Below are positions 1-8,542 of a DNA stretch of 64,000 bases, piece after piece. Under the pieces are notes generated by a model. That model ran no database searches and was not told the DNA's origin. It worked only from the letters and a program-made list of their open reading frames with translations. Positions within the stretch are counted from its first letter, which is position 1. Every line of letters starts with the position of its first letter. The DNA lies in contig DUCN01000074.1 of NCBI GenBank assembly GCA_012959805.1, positions 21,005-85,004 on the forward strand, written 5' to 3'. Position numbers and translations under genes: made by a program. The DNA comes from Myxococcales bacterium (GTDB taxonomy: Bacteria; Myxococcota_A; UBA9160; UBA4427).

Positions 1-1
1 T

Positions 2-628
2 CGTGGGCCGGGCCTCGACGAAGGCCTCCGAATCCTCGCCGCGGTCAAGAGCGAAACGAATCTACCCATCCTGACGGATGTCCATGACTCGAGCCAACCC
101 AAGATTGCAGCTCAGGTAGTGGACATGATCCAGGTCCCCGCCTTCCTGATGAGGCAAACCGATTTACTCGCAGCGTGTGCCGCTGTCCGCCTCCCGATCA
201 ATCTGAAGAAGGGCCAGTTCATCGCGCCCGGCGACATGGTTCACGCCGTCGACAAGCTCGAAGAATTTGGCTGCAGCGATGCACTCGTGACTGATCGCGG
301 AACCTCCTTTGGCTACAACAATCTCGTTGCAGACTCGAAGGGCCTTGTTCAGATGCGCGGGTTCGCACCAGTCTGTTTCGACGCGACCCATTCGGCTCAA
401 TTGCCGGGTGCGAATGCGGGCGCCTCTGGCGGAGATCGACGCTTCGTGGCGCCTCTGGCACGCGCAGCGGTCGCGGTGGGAATCGATGCACTATTTATCG
501 AAGTTCACCCCGATCCAGACGCTGCCCCCTGCGACGGCCCGACCCAGATCAGCTTCGAAGCACTCGACCAGCTCCTGGCGCAAGTTCGCGCCCTCGACCA
601 ATCGATGCGCGAGTTGGCAGATTCATGA
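2..628 (+). CDS. kdsA: 3-deoxy-8-phosphooctulonate synthase (KDO-8-P synthase), 5' end cut off
   Basis: Condenses phosphoenolpyruvate with arabinose-5-phosphate to KDO-8-phosphate, the committed step to the KDO sugar of lipopolysaccharide; cytosolic. The frame is open from base 2 and the start lies outside the window, so about the first quarter is missing. Seen directly: a TDVHDS stretch near bases 77-95, the KKGQF segment and the family block DRGTSFGYNNLVAD, then a GGDRRFV phosphate-binding loop and an EVHPDPD block near the C-terminus, as in KdsA and its DAHP-synthase relatives. It implies a Gram-negative envelope. The next gene is convergent, with about 130 bases of empty sequence between. 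Confidence 0.95.
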   Translation, partial: RGPGLDEGLRILAAVKSETNLPILTDVHDSSQPKIAAQVVDMIQVPAFLMRQTDLLAACAAVRLPINLKKGQFIAPGDMVHAVDKLEEFGCSDALVTDRGTSFGYNNLVADSKGLVQMRGFAPVCFDATHSAQLPGANAGASGGDRRFVAPLARAAVAVGIDALFIEVHPDPDAAPCDGPTQISFEALDQLLAQVRALDQSMRELADS

Positions 629-756
629 GCACCTAAAGCGATTCCAATATCGCACCGCCATGCGCGACCGTTCAGTTTGGTCGATGGAGACGATTCGCAT
701 CAGTTCCTCCATTTCTAATCTTCCCGAAACCGCACGGAACCCACGAACCACATTGC

Positions 757-1731
757 TCAAAAGAGATTTTCGTCGAGATGTTCAAAGTCCCCGGCGGCAT
801 CGACATAACTTCTGATCTCGGCACTAATAACAAAGTCACGCCCGCCCTGTTTCCGGCGCGCCGTATAGACGTGGTATTGCGCCCGCCTTTCCGGCCGACT
901 TCCAACTTCGGAGCAAGACGGAACGCCAATCACGGGAATGACGCCATGCGGCCCGGCGAGTTCGGCGATCCGACGACGGTGTTTATGGCCGTGAATGACG
1001 AGTTCAGCGCCCGCCTTTTCGAGCACCACTCGGAGCTCATCGGCGTCCCATAGAGCCCGGCTATTCGATTCACCAGTCTTCGTAATGGGATGATGAATCA
1101 TCACCACACGGCATCGATTCTGTGCTTCGAGCGCAACCAAGAGTCGCTCCAAGCGCTCGAGCTGAGTCCGACCCAGCCTCCCACCAGCACGAAAGATCGG
1201 CGTCGGAATCGCCGAACAGAGCCCGATCATAGCCAGGTCGCCATGAATCCGAAGCCGTGGATAGTCGGCATGACGTGGCGCGATCGTTTGATTGGAAGAC
1301 AAATCGACGAGACACGCACGCGTCGCGGGATCCAGTTCCGAATGACACGTACCGGCGAGATAGCCAGACCACAGATCCCAAGAACGCTCCGGCGAAACCC
1401 GAACATAACAATCGTGGTTGCCCGGAATCAGGAATACCTCTTCGGGCGTGCCCAGCGCCGAGAGTTGTTTTGCCGCCATGCGAAATTCTTGTTCGAGTGA
1501 GACGTGGGTCAAGTCGCCGGTCACGAGTATCTGATCGATTTTCTGCGCCCGCACATCGCGAAACGCAGCTTCCAGAATCGCCTGGCTATGTCGATGTCGA
1601 CGATTGAGGCCCCAGGAGGCCCAACCCGATAGCCTCTTGAAGCGAAGTAGCGCGGGACCACCACCCACTAGAGTCGTGGCATGCCAATCAGAAAGATGCG
1701 CGAAACGTATTTCTGCAGGCTCAGCGGGCAT
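757..1731 (-). CDS. Calcineurin-like metallophosphoesterase
   Basis: A 324-residue protein with the full dinuclear-metal phosphoesterase motif series: DWH (residues 15-17), GDLTH (72-76), GNHD (104-107), a histidine pair (213-214) and GHKH (248-251). These are the metal ligands of the family that includes cAMP phosphodiesterase CpdA, Icc and UDP-2,3-diacylglucosamine hydrolase. There is no signal peptide, so it is probably cytosolic. The substrate cannot be read from the sequence. Being beside kdsA raises the idea of a lipid A role, but it is convergent with kdsA and not in its operon. It is divergent from the secreted protein at 1893. Confidence 0.85.
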   Translation of the reverse strand: MPAEPAEIRFAHLSDWHATTLVGGGPALLRFKRLSGWASWGLNRRHRHSQAILEAAFRDVRAQKIDQILVTGDLTHVSLEQEFRMAAKQLSALGTPEEVFLIPGNHDCYVRVSPERSWDLWSGYLAGTCHSELDPATRACLVDLSSNQTIAPRHADYPRLRIHGDLAMIGLCSAIPTPIFRAGGRLGRTQLERLERLLVALEAQNRCRVVMIHHPITKTGESNSRALWDADELRVVLEKAGAELVIHGHKHRRRIAELAGPHGVIPVIGVPSCSEVGSRPERRAQYHVYTARRKQGGRDFVISAEIRSYVDAAGDFEHLDENLF

Positions 1732-1892
1732 TCTCGATCCCCCTCATGCTCAGCAATCGCGAAGTTCTTATCTTGGCCGAACAACCCAGGCGCTAAGGCG
1801 CGGACACTAAACGAGAATGGCCGCTGATGTCTGTGATAGCCTCGATCGCTGCTCACCGAAAGCCAATCCGTTCGAAGAGTGAGGTAGACCGC

Positions 1893-3134
1893 GTGCTGAG
1901 AACCACGACCAGAAGCGAATTTTCAGGGCGCCTTGTAGCGTGCTTGATCCTGTCAATCATTGTGGTCCCATCCGCCTCCGCAGGCGCACCCGAATCGACC
2001 CCGGACGCCACGAATCTTTCGGCGCAACCATCCGTCGACAGGCATCGCCAAACCACCCAACTCGATCCGTCCGCCCGGCTTCTCAGCGGAGGCGGAGCGA
2101 GCGAATACTGGACCCTCTACATCGAACTCGACAGCGGACTTCGCATGACTCAGCAATTCCTAATCTCGAACGCCGGCCCCGGCAACCATAACGCCGTAGC
2201 CGTTGGTCACCTCGTCGAAGAAGGTCGCGAACCCTATCGCTATACGAACGGTCGACGGCGGGCACGATGGCGACTCTCTGAAGATCGACTCTTCCTCGAC
2301 ATCGGCTCCAGCCATCTCGACCTGCACCGGCCAGTCGGCGAACTCCGCATCACGAAGGACGATATAGAAATTCATCTATTCTTCGCGTTTGCCGAATCGG
2401 ATGTCGCTGAACCCGTACCGAGTGAAGTGCTTCCCGAGAATTATCGAGTCGATGTCCTCGCTGTCGCCGCGAAGACAGAGGGCACGGTCCAGGCCCCTTG
2501 GATGGCCCAGCCCATTGCCGCACGCGGCCGAACCTGGCTGACTCACACTTGGACACAGAGCGACGAAGCCAAACTGCTCGACCGCCGAATCGAAATATTT
2601 GGCGGCAAGGATGAGGCGTCGTTCTACATGCTTCAACTCCGTAAGAGAGGCTCCTTTCAGCGCAGTTGGCTGCTGCAGACGGTGGCTGAGGGGGGAAACG
2701 TTGAATCTATAATCAACATCCCGACTCAGTGGGCCGATGAGTTCACCGGGGCCGAACAGCATGTGAAGCGCAGGTACGCGGTTCCAGACCGTTTCAGATT
2801 TTCGCAGGGGCCTGATTCGGGTCTAATTACCCTCAGTCAGAATTGGCTGCGCTTCGACCCCTTGAGCGTGCTTCCTCAGCCATTCCGCTGGTACGTCGGG
2901 AGAAAATCCAAGCCTCTTCACATCTGGGCGGACGCTCAAATTGAGGTTAGGCTTTACCAAGCGCAGGAAACCCCGCCCCCCCTAGATACCGGCGAGACCG
3001 AGAGCGGTGAGAATCCGCTCAACTCCGGGCTCACCTCTATCAATTCCAAAGGGGAAATCGAAGCAGAGGCGACGATACGCAGTATGACGGGTGTGGCATC
3101 CATCATATTTATGAATCCATCCAAACGCCGCTAG
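1893..3134 (+). CDS. Secreted protein, possibly lipocalin-like (Svf1/AttH-type)
   Basis: A protein of about 413 residues with an N-terminal hydrophobic segment (LVACLILSIIVV followed by an Ala-Ser-Ala cleavage-like site), so probably exported to the periplasm or outer membrane. The GTG at 1893 is preferred because GAGGT lies 7 bases before it; an in-frame ATG at 1827 would give 435 residues with a long n-region. The body alternates short beta-like segments and has Trp/Tyr-rich strands (for example EYWTLYIELDSG), and its layout recalls two-domain Svf1/AttH/CrtC lipocalin-like proteins. That assignment is by impression only. It shares a direction with the lipid-related genes downstream, with a 100-base gap. 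Confidence 0.6.
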   Translation: MLRTTTRSEFSGRLVACLILSIIVVPSASAGAPESTPDATNLSAQPSVDRHRQTTQLDPSARLLSGGGASEYWTLYIELDSGLRMTQQFLISNAGPGNHNAVAVGHLVEEGREPYRYTNGRRRARWRLSEDRLFLDIGSSHLDLHRPVGELRITKDDIEIHLFFAFAESDVAEPVPSEVLPENYRVDVLAVAAKTEGTVQAPWMAQPIAARGRTWLTHTWTQSDEAKLLDRRIEIFGGKDEASFYMLQLRKRGSFQRSWLLQTVAEGGNVESIINIPTQWADEFTGAEQHVKRRYAVPDRFRFSQGPDSGLITLSQNWLRFDPLSVLPQPFRWYVGRKSKPLHIWADAQIEVRLYQAQETPPPLDTGETESGENPLNSGLTSINSKGEIEAEATIRSMTGVASIIFMNPSKRR

Positions 3135-3234
3135 TTCGATGTAATTTCGAAACGCTATTGAAGCGTGAGCGGCACGCGAAGTGGATGCGATCTGCACCTC
3201 GACCTTCGATGACCACTAAAAGGACATAGTTATC

Positions 3235-4221
3235 TTGAGAATCGGGGTCGTCAACAATCTACGAGCAGGCAAGAACGAAGAGTCCGTGGCTCGAATGCTG
3301 AGCTTTCTCAAGGATCATTCCGAAGTCCTGAGTGTCGAGACCGAAAGTGCCGAGGCCATGCCTGAGGTGTTATCAGAATTTGCCCGTCAGGAAGTCGACC
3401 TCCTCGTCATCAATGGTGGTGACGGAACCATTCAGAACATCTTGACCGAGATTCTCGGCAATGACGATTTCGGAGATCGCGTCCCGATGATCGCCCCCCT
3501 TCGCGCGGGCCGAACCAATATGAGCGCGATGGACCTGGCCGCGCATCGCGATCCACTCAGCGGCCTTGAACAATTGATCGACTGCGCAAAAGACGGGCGG
3601 ATCGCTGAACGCGTGGAGCCGCGGCGTGTACTGCGAGTCAGCTACGGACATGGCCCACACACGAGTCAGCGCGCCGCGCAGTACGGCATGTTTTTCGGCG
3701 CGGGCATCATCAAACGGGCCATCGAGCTCAATCATCGACTCTTTGATAAGACAGGCAAACGAGCCTTCGTCGAAGGCGTTCCCGGCGCGACGCTGGTGAC
3801 CGCGGGATTGATCGGGCGCCTCGTCACGGGCGACCACTCCGGCGTCCTCGCCCCAGACAAGATCGAAATCCTATTGGATGGTCAACCGGTCGACACTGGC
3901 GAATTTCATCTCGTCATGGCCTCGACGCTGAGCCGCCTCTTCGCTCGCATGCGACCTTTCTGGGGGCAGGGCCCCGGCGGCGTACGCTTCACCTCCCTGG
4001 CAGCCCCGTGTAAACAGTTCGGCAAGGCGGCGATCGGAGTCCTTCGCGGCAAACCAGCCAGCTGGGCAACGCCAGAAGTCGGATATACAAGTCGAAACGT
4101 TGGTCATGTCGAGCTTCGGATGAAATGTGGCTTCACAGTCGATGGCGAGCTCTGGCAACCGGACTCCGAACGCAGCATCGCTTTGACGGCCGAGCGGGTC
4201 GTCCACTTTGTCCGCGCGTGA
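3235..4221 (+). CDS. Diacylglycerol kinase family lipid kinase
   Basis: A 328-residue lipid kinase of the DgkB/YegS/sphingosine-kinase fold, expected to phosphorylate diacylglycerol or a related lipid at the membrane. The nucleotide-binding signature NGGDGT is at residues 60-65, preceded by a Rossmann-like strand (DLLVI). A second conserved region, PLRAGRTNM, replaces the more usual GT(A/G)N segment. Its C-terminal half has the beta-rich pattern of the family, ending in a VDGE(L/P)W-like segment. The start is TTG at 3235 with AAAAGGA about 10 bases before it. The next gene, 130 bases on, resembles Tam41 CDP-diacylglycerol synthase, which would use phosphatidate. Confidence 0.85.
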   Translation: MRIGVVNNLRAGKNEESVARMLSFLKDHSEVLSVETESAEAMPEVLSEFARQEVDLLVINGGDGTIQNILTEILGNDDFGDRVPMIAPLRAGRTNMSAMDLAAHRDPLSGLEQLIDCAKDGRIAERVEPRRVLRVSYGHGPHTSQRAAQYGMFFGAGIIKRAIELNHRLFDKTGKRAFVEGVPGATLVTAGLIGRLVTGDHSGVLAPDKIEILLDGQPVDTGEFHLVMASTLSRLFARMRPFWGQGPGGVRFTSLAAPCKQFGKAAIGVLRGKPASWATPEVGYTSRNVGHVELRMKCGFTVDGELWQPDSERSIALTAERVVHFVRA

Positions 4222-4350
4222 ATCACGAATCGCGCACCTCAAATTCCCGCCGCACCGATCCCTGATCAAGTCTCACCTCCTCATCAACCAAGGCCATAGT
4301 CCCGATTCTTTTTCGGACAACCTATTCAGATCCGTAGCTGATTCAAGACC

Positions 4351-5346
4351 ATGACCACCACCACTTCTTCATACATCGAGTCGCTCCAGGCTCACGTCGC
4401 GCAAGAACTTCGAACGCCGGTGAGCCCGGAAATTGAATGGCTCGCGCACGAAATCGCTGCAATCTATGGCGAGACCGTGTTAGGCGTCATGTTCTATGGA
4501 TCCAGCCTTAGAGCAGACTCGGCCGACGGCGTTTTCGATTTCTGGGTCGTAGTCGATGACTACCGAGATGCCTACGCCAAGAACTGGCTCGCTCGAATCA
4601 ATCAGATAATCCCTCCGAATGTCTTCTACATCGAGCGAGAGCACCAGGGCCAAACCCTGCGATCCAAATATGGCGTCATCAGTCGCCAGGCATTTGAGAC
4701 GGGAACTTCCTTCGCCGCCTGGCACCCCTACGTCTGGGCACGCTTTGCACAACCGGCACGGACAGTCGCCTGCCGTGACGAAGCAGCACAGCAAGTCTTA
4801 GTCGCTGCCGTCGCCAACGCGATCTTGACGATGATCGGACGCCTCGTCTGCATCCTTCCAGAGCGCGACGACGAGTTTCGATTCTCCCTTGCCGCTTTTT
4901 GGCAAGAAGCGTTTCGCCGAATCTACGACAGCGAACGACGACCCCAGTCCGACGAGATCATTAGCGCCCTCTATTCGGTCGACCAGGAGCGTTACAACGC
5001 CGTTGCAAGCTTCGCGCTTCAGCAATTGGCCAGCGACGGTCACTTCGCAAAAGCGGCGCCCCAGGCACGTTCTTTCCGCGTGGCGATGTCGAAAAGCGGA
5101 CGCCGCCAGAGCCGGCTGCGTTGGCGCGTGATGCGCTCTTTCGCGCGCTCTCTTCGACTGATTCGCCTCGCAAAGACGGCGATCACCATTCAAGATTGGG
5201 TACCGTATGTGCTTTGGAAGATCGAACGCCATACTGGACGACGTATCGAACTCAGTGAACGGCAGCAAAGACATCCCTGGATCTTCGCCTGGCCGATCAT
5301 TTTACCGCTCTTGTTTCGACGAAATCTGCGCTCATTCGAAGAGTAG
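4351..5346 (+). CDS. Tam41-like protein (putative phosphatidate cytidylyltransferase)
   Basis: A 331-residue protein with no obvious bacterial housekeeping counterpart, but with the motif order of the mitochondrial CDP-diacylglycerol synthase Tam41/TAMM41, a nucleotidyltransferase-fold enzyme. Seen: YGSS at residues 49-52, DFW at 63-65 followed by VVVDD (66-70), KNW at 77-79, FY at 92-93 and KYGVIS at 106-111. Human TAMM41, recalled from memory, has YGSG, DF(V/I)FxVDD, KNW and KYGVIS in the same order and similar spacing. A basic helical C-terminal third (about 230-275) could bind membrane. The neighbour upstream is a lipid kinase that would supply phosphatidate. The reaction (CTP + phosphatidate to CDP-diacylglycerol) is inferred. 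Confidence 0.65.
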   Translation: MTTTTSSYIESLQAHVAQELRTPVSPEIEWLAHEIAAIYGETVLGVMFYGSSLRADSADGVFDFWVVVDDYRDAYAKNWLARINQIIPPNVFYIEREHQGQTLRSKYGVISRQAFETGTSFAAWHPYVWARFAQPARTVACRDEAAQQVLVAAVANAILTMIGRLVCILPERDDEFRFSLAAFWQEAFRRIYDSERRPQSDEIISALYSVDQERYNAVASFALQQLASDGHFAKAAPQARSFRVAMSKSGRRQSRLRWRVMRSFARSLRLIRLAKTAITIQDWVPYVLWKIERHTGRRIELSERQQRHPWIFAWPIILPLLFRRNLRSFEE

Positions 5347-5418
5347 CCGGATGAACTGAAGCTGAATTCGCGAACAGCGCTCCGATCACGCACGAATCGT
5401 GACAAAGAAAGTGTAATC

Positions 5419-6183
5419 ATGGAACTCGAAGGTAAAGCTGCAATCGTCACCGGTGCTGGAACTGGAGTCGGATATCAAACGGCACGAATGCTTGCAGAAC
5501 AAGGCTGCTCGGTCCTCGTGAACTACAGCCGATCTAGAGAGGGCGCGGAAAAGGCAGCCGCCGAATGCGAGAAGCTCGGCGTCAAGTCAATCGCAGTCCG
5601 CGCGGATGTCTCACTGGACGAAGACTGTGTGGCAATGGTTGCCGAGGCAAAAAAGGCGTTCGGACGCCTCGACGTACTGGTCAACAACGCCGGATTTACA
5701 AAGTTCGTTCAACATGAAAATCTCGACGGCCTCGAGTCTGACGATTGGCAGAAGATTCTGGGTGTGAATCTTATGGGGCCCTTCTTTTGCTCACGTGCCG
5801 CGCGATCGCTGCTCGAAGCGGATGACGGCGGCGAGATCGTCATGACCTCGAGCGTGGCAGGCCTGGTCGGCATGGGTAGCTCGATCGCCTATTGTGCCTC
5901 GAAAGCCGGACTCAACAACCTCACTGTGACATTGGCCCGTGCCCTTGCGCCAAAAATTCGAGTCAACGCAATTGCGCCGGGGTTCATCGACGGTGAATGG
6001 TTGAAACAAGGCTTTGGAGACGCGTACGAGAACATTCGAGACAGCATGATCGAACGAACGCCGCTCAAACGGGTGGCAACGACGGAGACCGTCGCAGCCG
6101 GCATCCTTTCGATCCTGATGGGTCCCGACCTCGTGACCGGTCATGTCGTCCCCCACGAAGGCGGCGTACTCATCAACCGCTAG
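5419..6183 (+). CDS. SDR family NAD(P)-dependent oxidoreductase (FabG-like)
   Basis: A 254-residue classical short-chain dehydrogenase. It has the cofactor motif TGAGTGVG at residues 11-18, the NNAG motif, and a catalytic Ser plus YCASK (YxxxK). The closing VPHEGGVLI segment replaces the usual VDGG. It most resembles 3-oxoacyl-carrier/CoA reductases of the FabG group, but these calls are broad and the substrate is not readable. It starts at an ATG about 70 bases after the Tam41-like gene and is followed after 37 bases by a second SDR, so the two SDRs are probably co-transcribed. Confidence 0.85.
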   Translation: MELEGKAAIVTGAGTGVGYQTARMLAEQGCSVLVNYSRSREGAEKAAAECEKLGVKSIAVRADVSLDEDCVAMVAEAKKAFGRLDVLVNNAGFTKFVQHENLDGLESDDWQKILGVNLMGPFFCSRAARSLLEADDGGEIVMTSSVAGLVGMGSSIAYCASKAGLNNLTVTLARALAPKIRVNAIAPGFIDGEWLKQGFGDAYENIRDSMIERTPLKRVATTETVAAGILSILMGPDLVTGHVVPHEGGVLINR

Positions 6184-6220
6184 CAGCGCAATCCAATGAA
6201 CGGAAATCGGGAGCAGGCGC

Positions 6221-7045
6221 GTGCCTGAAGCACCAGGAACAGATCCCATAAAAACGGTACTCATCACAGGTGCGTCTTCCGGGCTTGGCGCGGCAATGGC
6301 CGAGCGAATGATCGGACTCGGCTGGCGCGTATTCGGCACGAGCCGAAAGCCGCAGGCGAGCGAATCATCGAAAATTGAATGGATCTCGATGGATGTCTGC
6401 GACGATGCCTCTGTCGAGACCGCGCTCGAATCGGTATTCAAGCAAACGGAGCATCTTGATGGACTGGTGTGCAACGCCGGTTGGGGAATCTATGGCTCCG
6501 TCGAAGAAACGTCCCTCGATCGCGCACGGTCTCAGTTCGAAACCAATTTCTTTGGCGTTCTTCGAGTTCTCACCCCCGTTCTCTCACATATGCGCGAGCG
6601 GAACGCGGGCCGGATCCTACTTGTTGGCTCACTCTCCGGACGCGCGCCAATCCCCTTCCAATCTCACTATTCGGCATCGAAGGCGGCCATCGAATCCCTC
6701 GCCTTCGGCCTCGCAAACGAAATCCATCCCTATGATGTCCAGGTCAGTTTGATCGAGCCCGGCGACATCAATACCGCCTTCAATGATGTCATGGATTGGG
6801 GCACAAGGCCGACAGCTTCACCTTACGCCGAACGAATCGCCATCAGCGAAAAGGCTATCCGAGATTCCCTGCCGAAGTCGCCGGGTGCCGACATCGTCGC
6901 CGACGCCGTCGCCCACGCGCTGACCGCCAAGAAGCCGAAGCTTCGTTATGCGGTCGGCCGGGAAGCCCGTCTTGTTGGGCTGGGAAAACGGCTTTTGAGT
7001 GACCGCCTCACGCTCAAAACGATTCGCGATCATTTCGGGATCTGA
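6221..7045 (+). CDS. SDR family oxidoreductase
   Basis: A 274-residue short-chain dehydrogenase with TGASSGLG, CNAG and YSASK. The C-terminal tail (about residues 200-274) is longer than in FabG and has the layout of 17-beta-hydroxysteroid/retinol-dehydrogenase-like SDRs, which act on hydrophobic alcohols or ketones. The start is GTG at 6221 with a GGGAGCA ribosome site 8-10 bases before it. It lies 37 bases after the preceding SDR in the same direction, suggesting one transcript. It is convergent with the HIT protein gene, with only 9 bases between the two stops. Confidence 0.85.
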   Translation: MPEAPGTDPIKTVLITGASSGLGAAMAERMIGLGWRVFGTSRKPQASESSKIEWISMDVCDDASVETALESVFKQTEHLDGLVCNAGWGIYGSVEETSLDRARSQFETNFFGVLRVLTPVLSHMRERNAGRILLVGSLSGRAPIPFQSHYSASKAAIESLAFGLANEIHPYDVQVSLIEPGDINTAFNDVMDWGTRPTASPYAERIAISEKAIRDSLPKSPGADIVADAVAHALTAKKPKLRYAVGREARLVGLGKRLLSDRLTLKTIRDHFGI

Positions 7046-7054
7046 CGTCGTTTT

Positions 7055-7480
7055 TTAGCGGTCGACGACCTGGTCGTAGCCAAGGTCGCGCAGTGCCGAA
7101 CGCACAATGACCGCTTCCTTCGCCACGCTCTCTGGCGAAGCGTTCGCATCGGCGTTTCCAAAATCGAGATCCGTCGGCTTCCAGATACACGAAACGTGAA
7201 GATGAACATGCGGCACTTCGAGCCCAAGAATCGTCAGTCCGACCTTCTCGGGATGATACGCTTTGTCCAGGGCTCGGCCGATCGCATGCGCCACGCCACT
7301 GAGATGTTTCATCACCCCTAGATCGAGATCTGTCCACGATTCAACTTCGGCGCGTGGAACAACGAGGGCATGACCCGGCTTGAGCGGCGCAATTGTCAAG
7401 AAGACGACGCAAACATCATCACGCCAGACGAAATGACCCGGCAGATCACCGTCAATGATCTTCGTAAAAATGGAAGGCAT
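7055..7480 (-). CDS. HIT family protein
   Basis: A 141-residue histidine-triad nucleotide-binding protein. The active-site triad is HVHLHV at about residues 90-95, and the N-terminal half has the family's IIDGD(L/E) opening and the PLKPGHALVVPR stretch. Members hydrolyse nucleoside phosphoramidates or dinucleoside polyphosphates in the cytosol. The substrate of this one is not determined. Its length is typical of bacterial HIT proteins. It is convergent with the SDR at 6221. Confidence 0.9.
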   Translation of the reverse strand: MPSIFTKIIDGDLPGHFVWRDDVCVVFLTIAPLKPGHALVVPRAEVESWTDLDLGVMKHLSGVAHAIGRALDKAYHPEKVGLTILGLEVPHVHLHVSCIWKPTDLDFGNADANASPESVAKEAVIVRSALRDLGYDQVVDR

Positions 7481-7842
7481 GAAGCTTGTTCCTCTCGACT
7501 AAAACCCGAACGCAATATGACTCAGAAATCATCGACCCGAAAGCGAGACTCCCTAAATCCGGCCTCCGACCGGACCGCCCGAAACGGATATAGGCCGCTT
7601 CGACGCCATTCATTCATTCATTCAAGAACGACAGGATCGAATCCCCATCACCGAACCAAGTCTACAACATCCCCCTCTGCTGGCGCGAAGGATGAAGCCC
7701 GCGACTTCGAAGTTCCGACCACAATGAACGTCAATCAACTACAGTCCTTCGCGCATAACCGATCCGATCACCGTCGGCCGCAATCCCTCGATAGACCGAG
7801 GCCGACACCGAGACACAACTCCAAAGCGAGGCCAACCCAATC
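7481..7842. other. Intergenic region with no recognised gene
   Basis: This is the divergent spacer between the HIT gene (leftward) and the DUF218 gene (rightward). It should hold both promoters, but no clear -35/-10 pair or operator could be identified by eye. The only structure noted is a short tandem repeat, CATT four times, at 7607-7622. Open frames through here look like low-complexity Arg/Ser/Thr translations and have no family features. Confidence 0.6.
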
Positions 7843-8436
7843 TTGATAGGCATCGTCGTCATCGGCCTTCCCCTCTCCGCGATCCTCGCGAGCCTCGTTT
7901 TTTCCGAATGGCTTCGCCGCCACGCGGACTCCCGCACTCTGAGATCCTTGGACGAGGCGCCCAGAGACGCACTGATCGTGGTTCTTGGATGCAAGCCACG
8001 CCAAGCCTCTGGCCGTCTGACTCACTATTTCATCGGCCGCGTCGCGTCCGGGGCCGCCGCCTATCATCACGAATCCAGCCGCCAACTCCTCTGCACTGGC
8101 CGCGTCTACAACGATCTGAACGAGGCGACGGAGCTCGCGGAGGCCCTCGAAATCGCCTCCGTCCCTCGCGCCCAGATATTCGTTGACTCGAATTCCATTC
8201 GAACCATCGATTCAATCGAGCATGTCGCCAAGAGATATCCAGATCTTCCGATTCTCTTCGTCACGCAATCTTTTCATCTGCCCCGCACTCTTTTCCTGGC
8301 GAGACAGAAGAAGCTGGACGCGTGGGGGTTGCTCGCGCGAGGTCCGAATCCCGGCCACTGGGGTCAATTTCGCGAGCGAATCGCTCAAGCGCGCGCGCTC
8401 TTCGATGTGGCGCGAAGCAAAGCAGCGAACCGGTAG
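7843..8436 (+). CDS. YdcF/SanA-type DUF218 protein
   Basis: A 197-residue protein with one N-terminal membrane segment (residues 2-22) and a DUF218 domain. The domain begins with an IVVLGCKP strand-loop, has a Gly-rich TGR segment and then the conserved VTQSFHLPRT stretch, in which SFH..R is the typical signature. DUF218 proteins such as SanA, YdcF and ElyC are linked to envelope barrier function and peptidoglycan or enterobacterial-antigen metabolism. The specific role here is unknown. The start is TTG at 7843 with AAAGCGAGG upstream. The M1 aminopeptidase follows after about 100 bases. Confidence 0.75.
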   Translation: MIGIVVIGLPLSAILASLVFSEWLRRHADSRTLRSLDEAPRDALIVVLGCKPRQASGRLTHYFIGRVASGAAAYHHESSRQLLCTGRVYNDLNEATELAEALEIASVPRAQIFVDSNSIRTIDSIEHVAKRYPDLPILFVTQSFHLPRTLFLARQKKLDAWGLLARGPNPGHWGQFRERIAQARALFDVARSKAANR

Positions 8437-8542
8437 ACTGCGACGACTCTCGACGCCTGACACCCTCCCTCACTTCCCACGTGTATGGCATCCTCTCACT
8501 TCATTCACTGGATTCAATGTATTCGACAAGGGGAGCATCCAA

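Noticed and set aside
7607..7622. (CATT)4 tandem repeat as a phase-variation switch
   Set aside because: It lies over 200 bases from both flanking starts and outside any supported frame.
8183..8542. N-terminal extension of the M1 aminopeptidase frame
   Set aside because: It overlaps the DUF218 gene in another frame, is Ser/Arg-rich and has no match to the M1 N-domain, which begins just after TTG 8543.
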